From Hermatobates lingyangjiaoensis (taxonomy: Eukaryota > Arthropoda > Insecta > Hemiptera > Hermatobatidae): a stretch of 64,000 nucleotides of DNA. The notes below the pieces were generated by a model. That model worked only from the letters and a program-made list of their open reading frames with translations, was not told the origin of the DNA and did no database searches. The translations under genes were made by a program, and so were the position numbers. Each line of letters opens with the position of its first letter. Position 1 is the first letter of the stretch. Positions 12,301-21,490 of this stretch are shown in pieces. The stretch lies in assembly GCA_026182355.1 (NCBI GenBank), contig JAPFBL010001928.1, positions 4,315,501 to 4,379,500 on the forward strand, read 5' to 3'.

Positions 12301-15300
12301 ATTTATAAAGGAACAATTTAAATAGTTTATTGACTTATACGAGATGTAAGAAGAATAATATTTTTACATGTAAAAAAATCACCGCCAATAAACATAAATA
12401 AATTGTCTTTGTCTTCCATGGCATGATGGATTTGTCTCATAAAAAGCTTTAATAAATCTATGTATTGCACTCTTGAGCAAAACTTAATATCAGTTACAAT
12501 TACATTATCATTTTTAATTGTAGTACCTTTCCATGATATTGAAATGTGACGATTGGACTCTTTCCTCAAGAAAGAGGACTTATGTTTGTTGAGAAATATC
12601 CAGTTTTTTTGTTACAATTCTAGTCTAATACTTCATATTTATTATTTTCAAAAATTAGAAGCTCCCAACTATAAAAGATTTAAATTATATTGAATAGCTG
12701 GCTTTGACTTCGATTTGAGTATAAACTGGCTAATTACTAATATATTTTTTCTCAATATACATTCATAGCAAACTTATAACAGAGTACAGAAGGCAGGAAA
12801 AGGATAACACTCACTCAGAAAAAAATTGTATTCATGATATTTGACAAAGGGGAAGGAAAACAATCTTATTAAATACTAAGAACATAAAATTCCGAGTATA
12901 ATAATTCTATAAAAAACCAAAAATATAAAATATAATTCAAAATTGAAATGTTTCGTTTAGAGATTAATAAATGTAATTATATACATCTTGAATTATAAAT
13001 CATCTTAAAACAACATTTTTTTCTTCAATGTTTATGATGTTTTTCAGAGAAAAAATGGGTATTTTCCTGTTTTAAATTTGAAAATTTTACTTTAATATTC
13101 AATGTAGAAGGATGTCAAGTAAACGATGTAAGAAATCCCCTGGTTATTTGAACAAAAGCCATGTTCTCTTGTAGGAGAATATTTCGTACCAAGAAATGTT
13201 TACTTTGATTTTTCAAAAATTTTATTACTGCTATAGTTATACCAATGAAATTATTTGCATCAGCTGTGTGATGTACAAAAATTAGGTTATATATTGATAT
13301 GTCCTTGAATCACTATCCGTACTACCTCAGGGATGAAAGTCTAATAATCATATCCCATTTAGATGTTTACATTATGCTTAAATGAGACGTTTTATATTAT
13401 ATACTCAAGAAATTTGATATTAAGTAATTTAAAGTAAAGTTGGGTGTAGGCCACTCCAGATTTTATATTCATAGTAATCCTGTTAGAATAGTCAAAACGA
13501 CAAAACAAATACGATGAGTTCGCTAAATTTGATAAAGTTTTTCATTTTCACGGAATTGGTTTAACACAGTCAAGGCGTGATATTGTGTGGGGAATTTGCG
13601 AATTTTTTATATTTTCAGAGTAGTCCTGATGGAATAGTCAAAACGACAAGACTAATAAAGAAAGTTTACTTAATTTATTAAAGTAGGAATTTCTATTTAC
13701 ATGGAATTGGTCTATGAGTTGTGAAACCATGAACAAATATATTGTATGTGTGCAAAATTTGTTATTTTTTATATTATCATACTAGTCATGTTAGAAATGT
13801 CAAAACGAGTAGACTAATACGTAAATTGTGCATAATTTAATAAAGTTTTTCATTTTCATGGAATTGGTTTAACAGAAGTCAAGGCGTGAAATATAATATT
13901 GTAGGTGTAAGGAATTTGTTATTTTTTTATATTTTTATAGTAATCGTGTTAGAATAGTCAAAACAACAAGAGAAATACGACGAGTTTGCTAAATTTGATA
14001 AAGTTTTCAATTTTTATGGAATTGGTTTAACAGAAGTCAAGGAGTGATCAACAATATTGTAGGTGTGGTGAATTAGTAATTTTTTTTTATTTTTATAGTG
14101 GTCGTGTTAGAATAGTCTAAACCACAAGACTAATGCAGAAATATTGCTTAATTTGATAATGTTTGCCATTTTCATGGAATTGGTGTAACAGAAGTCGAGG
14201 TGTGAACAATAATATTCTAAGTGTAGTGAATTTATAATTTTTTTTTATTTTTATAGTAGTCATGTTAGAATGGTCTGAACGACAAGACTAATGCAGAAAA
14301 TTTGATTAACTTGTTAAAGTTTTCCATTTTCATGGAATTGGTGTAACAGAAGTCGAAGTGTGAACAATAATATTGTAGGTAGGGTAAATTTGTTATTTTT
14401 TTATATTTTCATAGTAGTCGAGTTAGAATAGCCAAAACGAAAAGAAAATTCAGAAAATTTTGCTTAATTTGATAAAGTTTTCCATTTTCATGGAATTGGT
14501 GTAACAGAAGTCTAGGTGTGAACAATAATATTCTAAGTGTAGTGAATTTAAATTTTTTTTTTTATTTTTATAGTAGTCATGTTAGAATAGTCAAAACGAC
14601 AAAACTAATGCAGACATTTTGATTAACTTGATAAAGTTTTCCATTTTCATGCAATTGGTGTAACAGAAGTCAAGGCGTGAACAATAATACGAGGTGTATA
14701 AATAAAGTAGTGAGACTGGCAACGTCGCTTTCGATCTGGCAACGCTGGAGACGCGTGGCCTTGAGTAGCGTCAGGTGCACGTGTGATGCGCCTTCAGTAT
14801 GAATCTGAACTCGCCACAGTCATTTGTTTGTCCGTAGCGTTGGTTTTCGTGAAATGGTTTTTTCTTGAGCGTTTTAAAAATGAGTGACCTCAAAGTTGAG
14901 CAGCGGTGTTCAATCAAATTTTGCTTCAGACTTGGACATAATGCAACCGAAACTTTTGAAAAACTTCAGGAGGCCTATGGAGAACGTGTTTTATCAAAGG
15001 CACAGGTTTTTCGGTGGTTTAAGGAATTTTCAGAAGGAAGAGAGTCGATTGAAGATGAACCACGAAGCGGAAGGCCTTCAAGTGCAAACACCGATGAAAA
15101 TGTCAACAGAGTACGGAACCTTGTGCGTTCAGATCGACGCTTGACAGTCAGAATGATCGGGGAACAGTTGAATTTGAATCACACCTCCATTCATCACATT
15201 TTGACCAATGAATTGGAGATGAGAAAAATTTGTGCGAAAATGGTTCCGAAAATTCCGAAAAGAAAACGAGTTTTTGGCCAGTAAAAACATTCCTGTTGCT

Positions 15301-18300
15301 CCTCAGCCTCCTTATTCACCAGACTTGAGTCTTTATCACTTTTTCCTCTTCCCGAGATTGAAAAATCACCTCAAGGGAACTCATTTCGGGACACTACAAA
15401 ACATACAAACTGCTGTAACCGACCAGCTGAAGGCCATTCCAGAATCCGAGTTCCAGCAATGCTACAATGATTGGAAGGACCGTCTCCAGCGCTGTGTGGC
15501 TTCCGAAGGGAACTATTTTGAAGGTGAAAATATCACATTGTAATTATATTTGAATAGAAAATTTAAAAAAAATCAGTCTCACTACTTTATTTACACACCT
15601 CGTATTATAGGTGTATTGAATTTGTAATTTTTTTATATTTTCATAGTTGTCCTGTTCAAATAGTCAAAACGACAAGGCTAATGTAGAAAATTTGCTTAAT
15701 TTGATAATGTTTTCCATTTTGATGGAATTGGTTTAACAGAAGTCAAGGTGTGAACAATAATATTGTAGTTGTGGTGAATTTGTTATTTCTTTATATTTTC
15801 ATAGTAGTGGTGTTAGAATTAGCAAAACGAACAGACTAATTCAGAAAATTTGCTTGATTTGAAAACTTTTCCATTTTCATGGAATTGGTGTAACAGAAGT
15901 CAAGGTGTTAACAATAAATATTCTAAGTGTAGTGAATTGGTAATGTTTTTATATTTTCATAGTAGTGGTGTTAGAATAGTCAAAATGACAAGGCATATGC
16001 AGAAAATTTGCTTAATTTGATAAAGTTTTCCATTTTATGGAATTCGTTTAACAGAAGTCAAGGCGTGAACAATAATATAGTAGGTGAGGTAAATTTGTTA
16101 TTTTTTTGTATTTTCATAGTAGTCGTGTTAGAATAGTTAAAACGACAAGACTAATTAAGAAAATTTCCTTCATTTGATAAAATTTACTTTTTCATGGAAT
16201 TGGTGTAACAGAAGTCAAGGCGTGAACAATAATATTGTAGGTGTATTGAATTTGTTATTTTTTTATATTTTCATATTAGTCGTGTTAGAATAAGCAAAAC
16301 GACAAGACTAATTAACAAAATTTGTTTATTGTGATAAAGTTTTCAATTTTCATGGAATTGGATTAACAGAAGTCAAGCCGTGAACAATAATATTGTAGGT
16401 GTATTGAATATGTATTTTTTTTATATTTTCATAGTTGTCCTGTTAGAATAGTCAAAACCACAAGACTAATGCAGAAATTTTCCTTAATTTGATAATGTTT
16501 GCCATTTTCATGGAATTGGTGTAACAGAAGTCAAGGTCTGAAGAATTATATTCTAAGTGTAGTGAATTGGTAATGTTTTTATATTTTCATAGTAGTGGTG
16601 TTAGAATAGTCAAACGAAAAGGCTAATGCAGAAAATTTGCTTAATTTGATAAAGTTTTCCATTTTATGGAATTCGTTTAACAGAAGTCAAGGCGTGAACA
16701 ATAATATTGTAGGTGAGGTAAATTTGTTATTTTTTTGTATTTTCATAGTAGTCGTGTTAGAATAGTTAAAACGACAAGACTAATTAAGAAAATTTCCTTC
16801 ATTTGATAAAATTAACATTTCATGGAATTGGTGTAACAGAAGTCAAGGCGTGAACAATAATATTGTAGGTGTATTGAATTTGTAATTTTTTTACATTTTC
16901 GTAGTTGTCCTGTTAGAATAGTCAAAACGACAAGGCTAATGTAGAATATTTGCTTAATTTGATAAAGTTTTTCACTTTCATGGAATTGGTTTAACAGAAG
17001 TCAAGGCGTGAACAATGATATTGTAGTTGTGGTGAATTTGTTATTTTTTTATATTTTCATATTAGTCGTTTTAGAATAAGCAAAACGACGAGACTAATTA
17101 ACAAAATTTGATTATTGTGATAAAGTTTTCAATTTTCATGGAATTGGATTAACAGAAGTCAGGCCGTGAACAATAATATTGTAGGTGTATTGAATATGTA
17201 TTTTTTTTATATTTTCATAGTTGTCCTGTTAGAATAGTCAAAACCACAAGACTAATGCAGAAATATTGCTTAATTTGATAATGTTTGCCATTTTCATGGA
17301 ATTCGTGTAACAGAAGTCAATGTCTGAACAATTATATTCTAAGTGTAGTGAATTGGTAATGTTTTTATATTTTCATAGTAGTGGTGTTAGAATAGTCAAA
17401 CGAAAAGGCTAATGCAGAAAATTTGCTTAATTTGATAAAGTTTTCCATTTTATGGAATTCGTTTAACAGAAGTCAAGGCGTGAACAATAATATTGTAGGT
17501 GAGGTAAATTTGTTATTTTTTTATATTTTCATAGTAGTCGTGTTAGAATAGTTAAAACGACAAGACTAATTAAGAAAATTTCCTTCATTTGGTAAAATTA
17601 ACTTTTTCATGGAATTGGTTTAACAGAAGTCAAGGCGTGAACAATGATATTGTAGTTGTGGTGAATTTGTTATTTTTTTATATTTTCATATTAGTCGTGT
17701 TAGAATAAGCGAAACGACAAGACTAATTAAGAAAATTTGTTTAATTTGATAAAGTTTTCAATTTTCATGGAATTGGATTAACAGAAGTCGAGCCGTGAAC
17801 AATAATATTGTAGGTGTATTGAATATGTAATTTTTTTATAGTTTCATAGTTGTCCTGTTAGAATAGTCAAAACCACAAGACTAATGCAGAAATTTTGCTT
17901 AATTTGATAATGTTTGCCATTTTCATGGAATTGGTGTAACAGAAGTCAAGGTCTGAACAATAATATTCTAAGTGTAGTGAATTGGTAATGTTTTTATATT
18001 TTCATAGTAATGGTGTTAGAATAGTCAAACGAAAAGGCTAATGCAGAAAATTTGCTTAATTTGATAAAGTTTTCCATTTTATGGAATTCGTTGAACAGAA
18101 GTCATGGCGTGAACAATAATATTGTAGGTGAGGTAAATTTGTTATTTTTTTATATTTTCATAGTAGTCGTGTTAGAATAGTCAAAACAAAAAGACTAATG
18201 CAGAAAATTTGCTTAATTTGATAAAGTTTTCCATTTTTATCTGTAAATTCCATTTTTATTTGGATTTGGTTTAACAGAAGTCAAGGCGTGAAGAATAATA

Positions 18301-20790
18301 TTCTAAGTGTAGTGAATTGGTATTTTTTTTATATTTTCATAGTAGTGGTGTTAGAATAGTCAAAACGACAAGGCTAATGCAGAAAATTTGCTTAATTTGA
18401 TAAAGTTTTTCCATTTGATGGTATTCGTTTACAAGTAGTCAAGGCGTGAACAATAATATTGTAGGTGTGGTAAATTTGTTCTTTTTTTATATTTTCATAG
18501 TAGTTGTGTTAGAATAAGCAAAACGACAAGTCTAATTCAGAAAATTTGTTTAATTTGATAATGTTTTCAATTTTTATTGAATTGGTTTAACAGAAGTCAA
18601 GGTGTGAACAATAGAGCAGAAGCCTGTTTTCCTTTCTTCTTACTTGACACTGTTGCAAAAGCAGGTTTTTGTTGCTGAGTTTTGTTTTTAGTTTTATTTT
18701 GCCCTGCAGAGCTATCAGACATTTCTCTAGTTTTGCCAGAGGAGCATACACCAGAGTCTGGCTGAATGCTCTGCAGTGCTGCCAGAGCAGTCAGAATGGA
18801 CTGAACCATTGCTTCAGCACGATTCAGGGCATTCCGAAGTTGTTCCTCGTTTGTGTAATCAAGTGCATTTATATCAAAAGAGTCCATATTACTCACTTGG
18901 TAAGTACAGTCAAAAAGAAAGAAGTAGCACTCACCTTAAAAGTTCAAGTTGTCAAGGGAGTTGACCTCTATTAGAAGTGAAGACCAGGAGTTGGAATTTT
19001 ACAAGGGCTGTTGAATTCGAGTTCCAACAAGATTCTCCAATTTGGTATCCAGGTATCACTGAAGGGAAGGAATGCCAATGCGAGTTGACAGGAAGTTGAG
19101 TTTTGAAATCCCTGTTGACAAGGGTTGTCAGCTAGCAGGTTGGCTAGCTTCTTTGTCGGGTAGCGGCGAAGGGCTTATAGGGTCAGTGACTACTTCCCCA
19201 GTGAAAACAACTCAGTTGTTGGCCCAGTTGTTTTCACTGGACCAATGGCCCGTCACCACCACATCCTTGGTATCTTCCTGATGATGAACCAAAAGTGTTC
19301 GAAACGCGTTGTTGTTGTTGTTGAATAAAACTTCATTTGTGTGGAGACTTTTGTTTGTTTATTCATTTTACCTCAGAAAAAGTATTTCTGTGTAAGAGAG
19401 GAAAATTAGTGAATCTAAAATCGCAACTACGTGTTTAAGTGGGGAATTATTCTAAAGAACATTAGATTTCACTAATGTGAGGCATCATTTCGAGTCTCAA
19501 AGATTATTGCATCAAATAAAAAATCTGGAACTTTTCAGATTCATTATTCGGAAACTAAAACTGAGGTTATACTTCTTAAGAATTCTGTACAACTCTGTAA
19601 ACACAATAATCCGAAGAGTTGACACTGTGAATTAAAAATAGGTAAGTGAGTTGCTTCATAACTTAAAACTGACTTCCTGCATGGGGTTAGGAGCAGGCTG
19701 ACAGGTACGTGCATACCTTTAGTCTTGACGTTTACAGGTTCGAATCTTGGACTTATTTTTCATTTGGGAGTACTTAAAGATGTTGATGCCGAATCTGTAC
19801 GAATTCAAATACTTGTAAAAGAATCCCTACTCTAATAAACCTGAATGAGGCAAAATCGCTCCCGATATAGAATCAACCTTGTAATGTGCCTCGCCCATTA
19901 CTGAAACGGTTACTAAATAATAAGTGAGTAGCACTTTCCACCCACTAAACATCACTTAAAGTGACCCATAGATTACAGAACATTAACGAACTATACAGTG
20001 GCTCCACTATAGTGTTTCCACTATATATGAGACATATTTTCAGTGTTAAAAACTCTTTCCAATTTGAAAATATTTCTGTAAAAAGTCTGTAGGTTTATTT
20101 AGCAGGTGACGGACCTTTTATGGTGTTAAACAAACTTGTAAGTTCTCTCACTTTTTCTTGGAGTGTAGATAATTTGTAATGTATTGTCGTTTTTCGTCCC
20201 TTGATATGTGTATAATTGTTGAATGATTTTACCAATTTTTTCAGTATTCTATTCCTTTGAAAAAGGGTTTAATAAAACCGAAAGATTGGGATTTAGAGTT
20301 TGATTTAAACCTAAAAGACTGACTGATTACTGATAAACATTTGATAAAGTTCTCACAATAACATGTGATATAATTACTCAAATAACTCATCACAAAAAAA
20401 TAATAGATTAACAACCTGAGGCGTTTCGTATCACACGTCGGAGCAAGTGATAATATAAGACAAGTTGAATTTCAAAGAGTAAATTCAACTATTTCTTTTG
20501 ATGAGTTACTTGAATACGTATATTATATATCTAAAATGTTTACGTTCATTTGGAATGTCAGTTTCAATTTTTTAATATATCTGGTTAAGTTTAAGGCTAT
20601 TGGAAGTAGATATTTTTTTTCTATTTACGTTTTTATTAATTCTCTAATAAATCGAATAAATTAATACGACTGTTGTGTTTCAGCCATTGTGCAAGGAGAC
20701 ACCCCTGAGGAAGTCTACTACAAAGTGAAGGAAGTTATAGGAGACCACTCCGGGTCTACAATTTGGATCCAAACAAAAGACCCGATATAA
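3302..20790 (+). CDS. dlg1: discs large (Dlg1) MAGUK, C-terminal part: linker exon plus complete guanylate-kinase-like domain (6 exons)
   Basis: Exons 3302-3343, 6698-6853, 9797-9969, 10049-10158, 10919-11010 and 20684-20790 join with consistent phases into about 226 codons ending at TAA 20788-20790. The product reads through the conserved MAGUK blocks [72 protein letters not shown]-like and ends IWIQTKDPI. In this family the guanylate-kinase fold has lost catalysis and binds phosphorylated partners; Dlg scaffolds septate junctions, cell polarity and synapses under the plasma membrane. PDZ and SH3 exons must lie upstream of base 1. All introns but one use GT-AG; the third uses GC-AG. The identification as Dlg rather than another MAGUK rests on near-identity to the fly/vertebrate Dlg block and is secure. 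Confidence 0.96.
4128..4181. repeat. two abutting perfect hairpins
   Basis: Positions 4128-4140 (CACCGCTCGTGGT) pair perfectly with 4147-4159 across a 6-nt loop. Positions 4158-4167 (TGACATACGT) pair perfectly with 4172-4181 across a 4-nt AACC loop. The two stems overlap by two bases. They lie in an AT-rich dlg1 intron and are GC-rich for this region. Function unknown. Confidence 0.85.
5580..5755. repeat. A/T-only palindromic tract
   Basis: The sequence is almost entirely TATA/ATTA/TAAT motifs that can fold on themselves many ways. A short hairpin (ACTATTGT / ACAATAGT) sits at its left edge near 5573-5592. It is a likely unstable microsatellite-like region; no coding content. Confidence 0.75.
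5811..6250. repeat. 233-bp tandem duplication
   Basis: A block beginning ATTACAAACATTTA at 5811 recurs at 6044 with only scattered differences (for example TTTAAAACTG versus TTCAAAAATG), so about 205 bp is present twice head to tail. The high identity implies a recent duplication. Confidence 0.9.
6698..6853 (+). CDS. dlg1: dlg1 exon, start of guanylate-kinase-like domain
   Basis: Encodes [16 protein letters not shown] followed by [17 protein letters not shown] and [18 protein letters not shown]. The acceptor is a tandem NAGNAG (ACAGCAG, 6694-6700), so use of 6698 or 6701 would differ by a single residue. The donor is C|GTAAGT at 6854, and the last C pairs with AT of the next exon to encode His. 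The intron side begins with a polypyrimidine (TC)n run at 6879-6897. Confidence 0.96.
7343..7375 (-). ncRNA. hammerhead-ribozyme-like motif, family A (best copy)
   Basis: On the - strand: CTGATGA, then T, then a 6-bp hairpin GAACAC-AAA-GTGTTC, then GAAA sharing its last A with the palindrome ACGCGT, followed by T. CUGANGA...GAAA with a closing U and a non-G base is the hammerhead catalytic core. The palindromic third stem would need two molecules. Known biology: minimal hammerheads occur in the terminal repeats of Penelope-like elements. No cleavage data are available from sequence. Confidence 0.65.
7664..8274 (-). pseudogene. Penelope-like element GIY-YIG endonuclease pseudogene
   Basis: Two open frames, 8274-7981 and 7933-7664, are pieces of one protein split by a frameshift near 7990 and an in-frame stop just after the FEKRTR motif. 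The VYKLSC..C..FYIG string is the GIY-YIG endonuclease signature of Penelope-like elements, with a CNNC cysteine pair in front; the C-terminal piece carries the usual [10 protein letters not shown] block. The N-terminal residues ([10 protein letters not shown]..) come from terminal-repeat sequence, showing that the element was truncated and joined to a repeat end. Confidence 0.85.
9010..9560 (-). pseudogene. hAT-superfamily transposase C-terminal remnant
   Basis: The open frame 9335-9147 on the - strand encodes [20 protein letters not shown], then CFSTPKRV, then [19 protein letters not shown]. This is the hAT C-terminal dimerisation domain (conserved P..T..ESERCFS..KR and RL..L). Upstream on the - strand, 9560-9340 contains further matches broken by stops (for example SFP-like and KFF-like pieces in other frames). 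It lies antisense in a dlg1 intron, under 0.5 kb from the 9797 exon. No terminal repeats were found. Confidence 0.75.
9797..9969 (+). CDS. dlg1: dlg1 exon, central guanylate-kinase-like domain
   Basis: Preceded by TTACAG. Encodes (H)[18 protein letters not shown], then [20 protein letters not shown], then [19 protein letters not shown], nearly identical to Dlg across animals. It ends AAG and is followed by GCAAGT, a GC donor; no GT site keeps the conserved EKGKHC junction. Confidence 0.97.
9970..10048 (+). other. 79-bp GC-AG intron of dlg1
   Basis: The intron starts GCAAGT and ends TTGTTACAG. The flanking exon sequence must read AEK|GKHCILD, which fixes both borders. GC-AG introns are a known minor class and usually match the rest of the donor consensus tightly, as here (AAG|GCAAGT). 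Confidence 0.93.
10049..10158 (+). CDS. dlg1: dlg1 exon, guanylate-kinase-like domain
   Basis: Encodes [20 protein letters not shown] and [16 protein letters not shown], then AT, which joins G of the next exon to give Met. The donor is GTGAGT at 10159. [13 protein letters not shown] is invariant in Dlg-type MAGUKs. Confidence 0.97.
10159..10918 (+). other. dlg1 intron, nothing recognised
   Basis: A 760-bp AT-rich intron between confidently placed exons. The only inner structure noted is a small inverted repeat near 10346-10372 (ACACCATTTCGAATATGGTGT). It ends in a T-rich tract and TTTTTTAG. Confidence 0.8.
10919..11010 (+). CDS. dlg1: dlg1 exon, guanylate-kinase-like domain
   Basis: Encodes (M)[18 protein letters not shown], then [12 protein letters not shown], with a terminal G that joins CC of the last exon to give Ala. 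The donor is GTATTT, weaker than the others in this gene, at the head of a 9.7-kb intron. Confidence 0.97.
11435..12300 (+). repeat. dispersed repeat, copy 1
   Basis: Blocks such as GTGATCGTGAAAAAAATC, GATTTTGACGAAATTACATG, CCCAGAAGTCGTTTT and GGATCAAGTTGATATTTTAC recur in diverged form and in the same order at 22810-23500, and the first part again at 42325-42440. It contains a (GT)n run at 11560-11575. No open frame shows what encoded it; it may be a non-autonomous element or a decayed transposon body. Confidence 0.7.
14690..15602 (+). mobile_element. non-autonomous mariner (Tc1/mariner) element with intact ends
   Basis: Terminal inverted repeats of 29 bp (14690-14718 and 15574-15602) begin CGAGGTGT and differ at one base; both sides are flanked by TA. 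Removing the 913 bp plus one TA restores a satellite spacing of exactly 158 bp, which proves both ends. It carries two transposase pieces in + orientation with the middle missing, so it could only move with transposase supplied elsewhere. Confidence 0.97.
14865..15543 (+). pseudogene. internally deleted mariner transposase
   Basis: The 5' piece, with its likely start at ATG 14880 ([14 protein letters not shown]), holds the paired helix-turn-helix DNA-binding domain ([48 protein letters not shown]), ending near 15240. The 3' piece (about 15283-15543) resumes at [20 protein letters not shown], the last catalytic-aspartate block, and runs to the natural C-terminus GENITL. The first two catalytic aspartates and WVPHEL-type linker are deleted and the frames do not join. 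Intact length is usually near 345 residues. Confidence 0.92.
18597..18896 (-). other. open frame of unknown, retroelement-like origin
   Basis: A 99-codon frame starts at ATG 18896 with an acidic/helical first half ([20 protein letters not shown], then [16 protein letters not shown]) and a Ser/Lys/Gln-rich basic tail ([18 protein letters not shown]), a composition seen in gag-like or ORF1 proteins. The last residues (LLFTP) are encoded by satellite sequence, so the frame is truncated at the array junction near 18612. I do not recognise the family. Confidence 0.4.
19050..19390 (+). mobile_element. Penelope-like terminal repeat, family A, solo copy
   Basis: It matches the terminal repeats at 7290-7640 (inverted) and 60690-61400: GTGTGGAGACTTTTG, GAATAAAACTTCATTTG, CCACATCCTTGG, and the border TTTACCTCAGAA. 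It carries a hammerhead-like core at 19278-19310. No element body is attached in the expected orientation. Confidence 0.75.
19278..19310 (+). ncRNA. hammerhead-ribozyme-like motif, family A
   Basis: CTGATGA (19278-19284), hairpin GAAC..GTTC, GAAA (19301-19304), palindrome ACGCGT (19304-19309), then T. It is slightly more decayed in the hairpin than the 7343-7375 copy. Confidence 0.6.
19680..19760 (+). repeat. possible tRNA-derived SINE head
   Basis: GGTTCGAATCTTGG at about 19738 matches an RNA polymerase III B box, about 50 bp downstream of GGTTAGGAGCAGG, which could be a degenerate A box. No full tRNA fold was established. It could be chance. Confidence 0.3.
20225..20340 (+). repeat. degenerate foldback repeat, family B
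   Basis: TTTGAAAAAGGG, AACCGAAAG and ACTGACTGATTACTGATAAAC match, in order, the right arm of the element at 52011-52384 (TATGAAAAAGG, CTGAAACGTTGG, ACTGACCGAGTCCTGATAAAC). Only one arm remains. Confidence 0.6.
20684..20790 (+). CDS. dlg1: dlg1 last coding exon
   Basis: Acceptor TGTTTCAG. Encodes (A)[17 protein letters not shown], then [17 protein letters not shown] and TAA. The IVQGDT..E.Y..VK....SG..IW end is the canonical MAGUK C-terminus. Confidence 0.97.
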
Positions 20791-21490
20791 AGTGTATTGC
20801 GGATGAATTGCGCGACGAGCTTGGCCCTACTGCCTTGTTAGAACTCGACTGTACATTAACCATCTTTAGCCACCTGGACATAGTCCACCGCTGTGCATAG
20901 AAGCCTCTCCCACCTAAAACCATTAGTTTTATCAGACATCTCCACCCACCTCACTTCAGAACCGGTTCCTTGTTTCAATTTACACTTGTTGCGCTTAAAA
21001 CAATAACACTTTTCCTTTTATTTTCCCTCAAACACATTAATTTAACCGTTATAGTTTGTGTAATACATATCAATGTTGTTAAGTTTCAAGACGAGTCGTC
21101 TAGCTAATTATGTATTGAACCTCCAACTAACACCTCACTTTTAATGTTTCTAGAAGTTTATAAATGTTATTTTTTCAAACTTTTAAATGGTTGTATGTGG
21201 TATGTACTGAAATTATCTAGCAATAGGTTTCCTTATGTGATACCCTTTAGTTATTTGAAGGTGTTTTTTTGTTACCTGTCATTGACTAGTTGATGGAACA
21301 AATTACGCAATGGTGACACCTATTGAATCCACCTGCAACTCATGCACTGTCTATATATTTTGTCTAGATGGTATTACACGCAAACAGTGTAAATATTTAT
21401 GTTCATGGTATGTTGTAGTATATGTTACTTTTTAGCTTTTCATTTACAATAAAATGATTTAGAATCTCGTGACTGATAATAAAATAAATA
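20791..21490 (+). other. dlg1: dlg1 3' UTR (probable)
   Basis: Follows the stop codon. The first clustered AATAAA signals are at 21448-21453, 21478-21483 and 21483-21488; others occur further on, for example near 22459. The true cleavage site cannot be fixed from sequence. Confidence 0.5.
21448..21488 (+). terminator. dlg1 polyadenylation signal cluster (candidate)
   Basis: Three AATAAA hexamers lie within 41 bp, about 660 bp after the dlg1 stop. Clustering makes this the best candidate, but AATAAA is common by chance in DNA this AT-rich. Confidence 0.45.

Larger units (their letters stand above)
13461..18612 (+). repeat. 158-bp satellite array with higher-order structure
   Basis: About 32 AT-rich monomers are placed by the marker AACAGAAGTCAAGG. 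It occurs at 13871, 14029, 14187, 14345, 14503, 14662, 15735, 15892, 16050, 16207, 16365, 16523, 16679, 16835, 16993, 17151, 17309, 17465, 17622, 17780, 17938, 18094, 18273 and 18589; spacing is 156-159 bp except where the mariner and a roughly 22-bp duplication intervene. Variant monomers recur together: TTATGGAATTCGTTTAACAG at 16050, 16679, 17465 and 18094, that is 629, 786 and 629 bp apart (4 or 5 monomers). The first monomers near 13470-13750 are more diverged. Confidence 0.95.
11011..20683 (+). other. 9.7-kb last dlg1 intron packed with repeats
   Basis: From 5' to 3' it holds a dispersed repeat copy (about 11435-12300), unassigned AT-rich DNA (12300-13460), a satellite array (about 13461-18612) with a nested mariner (14690-15602), an unidentified retroelement-like open frame (18597-18896, - strand), a Penelope-type terminal repeat (about 19050-19390), a possible SINE head (about 19680-19760) and a degenerate foldback (about 20225-20340). 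No exon was seen. Confidence 0.8.

Noticed and set aside
12327..12569. 80-codon open frame on the - strand
   Set aside because: No recognisable domain, flanked by AT-rich repeat sequence, no splice or start context; probably chance.
15232..15543. Working mariner transposase gene
   Set aside because: The middle of the protein with two catalytic aspartates is deleted and the two parts are in different frames.
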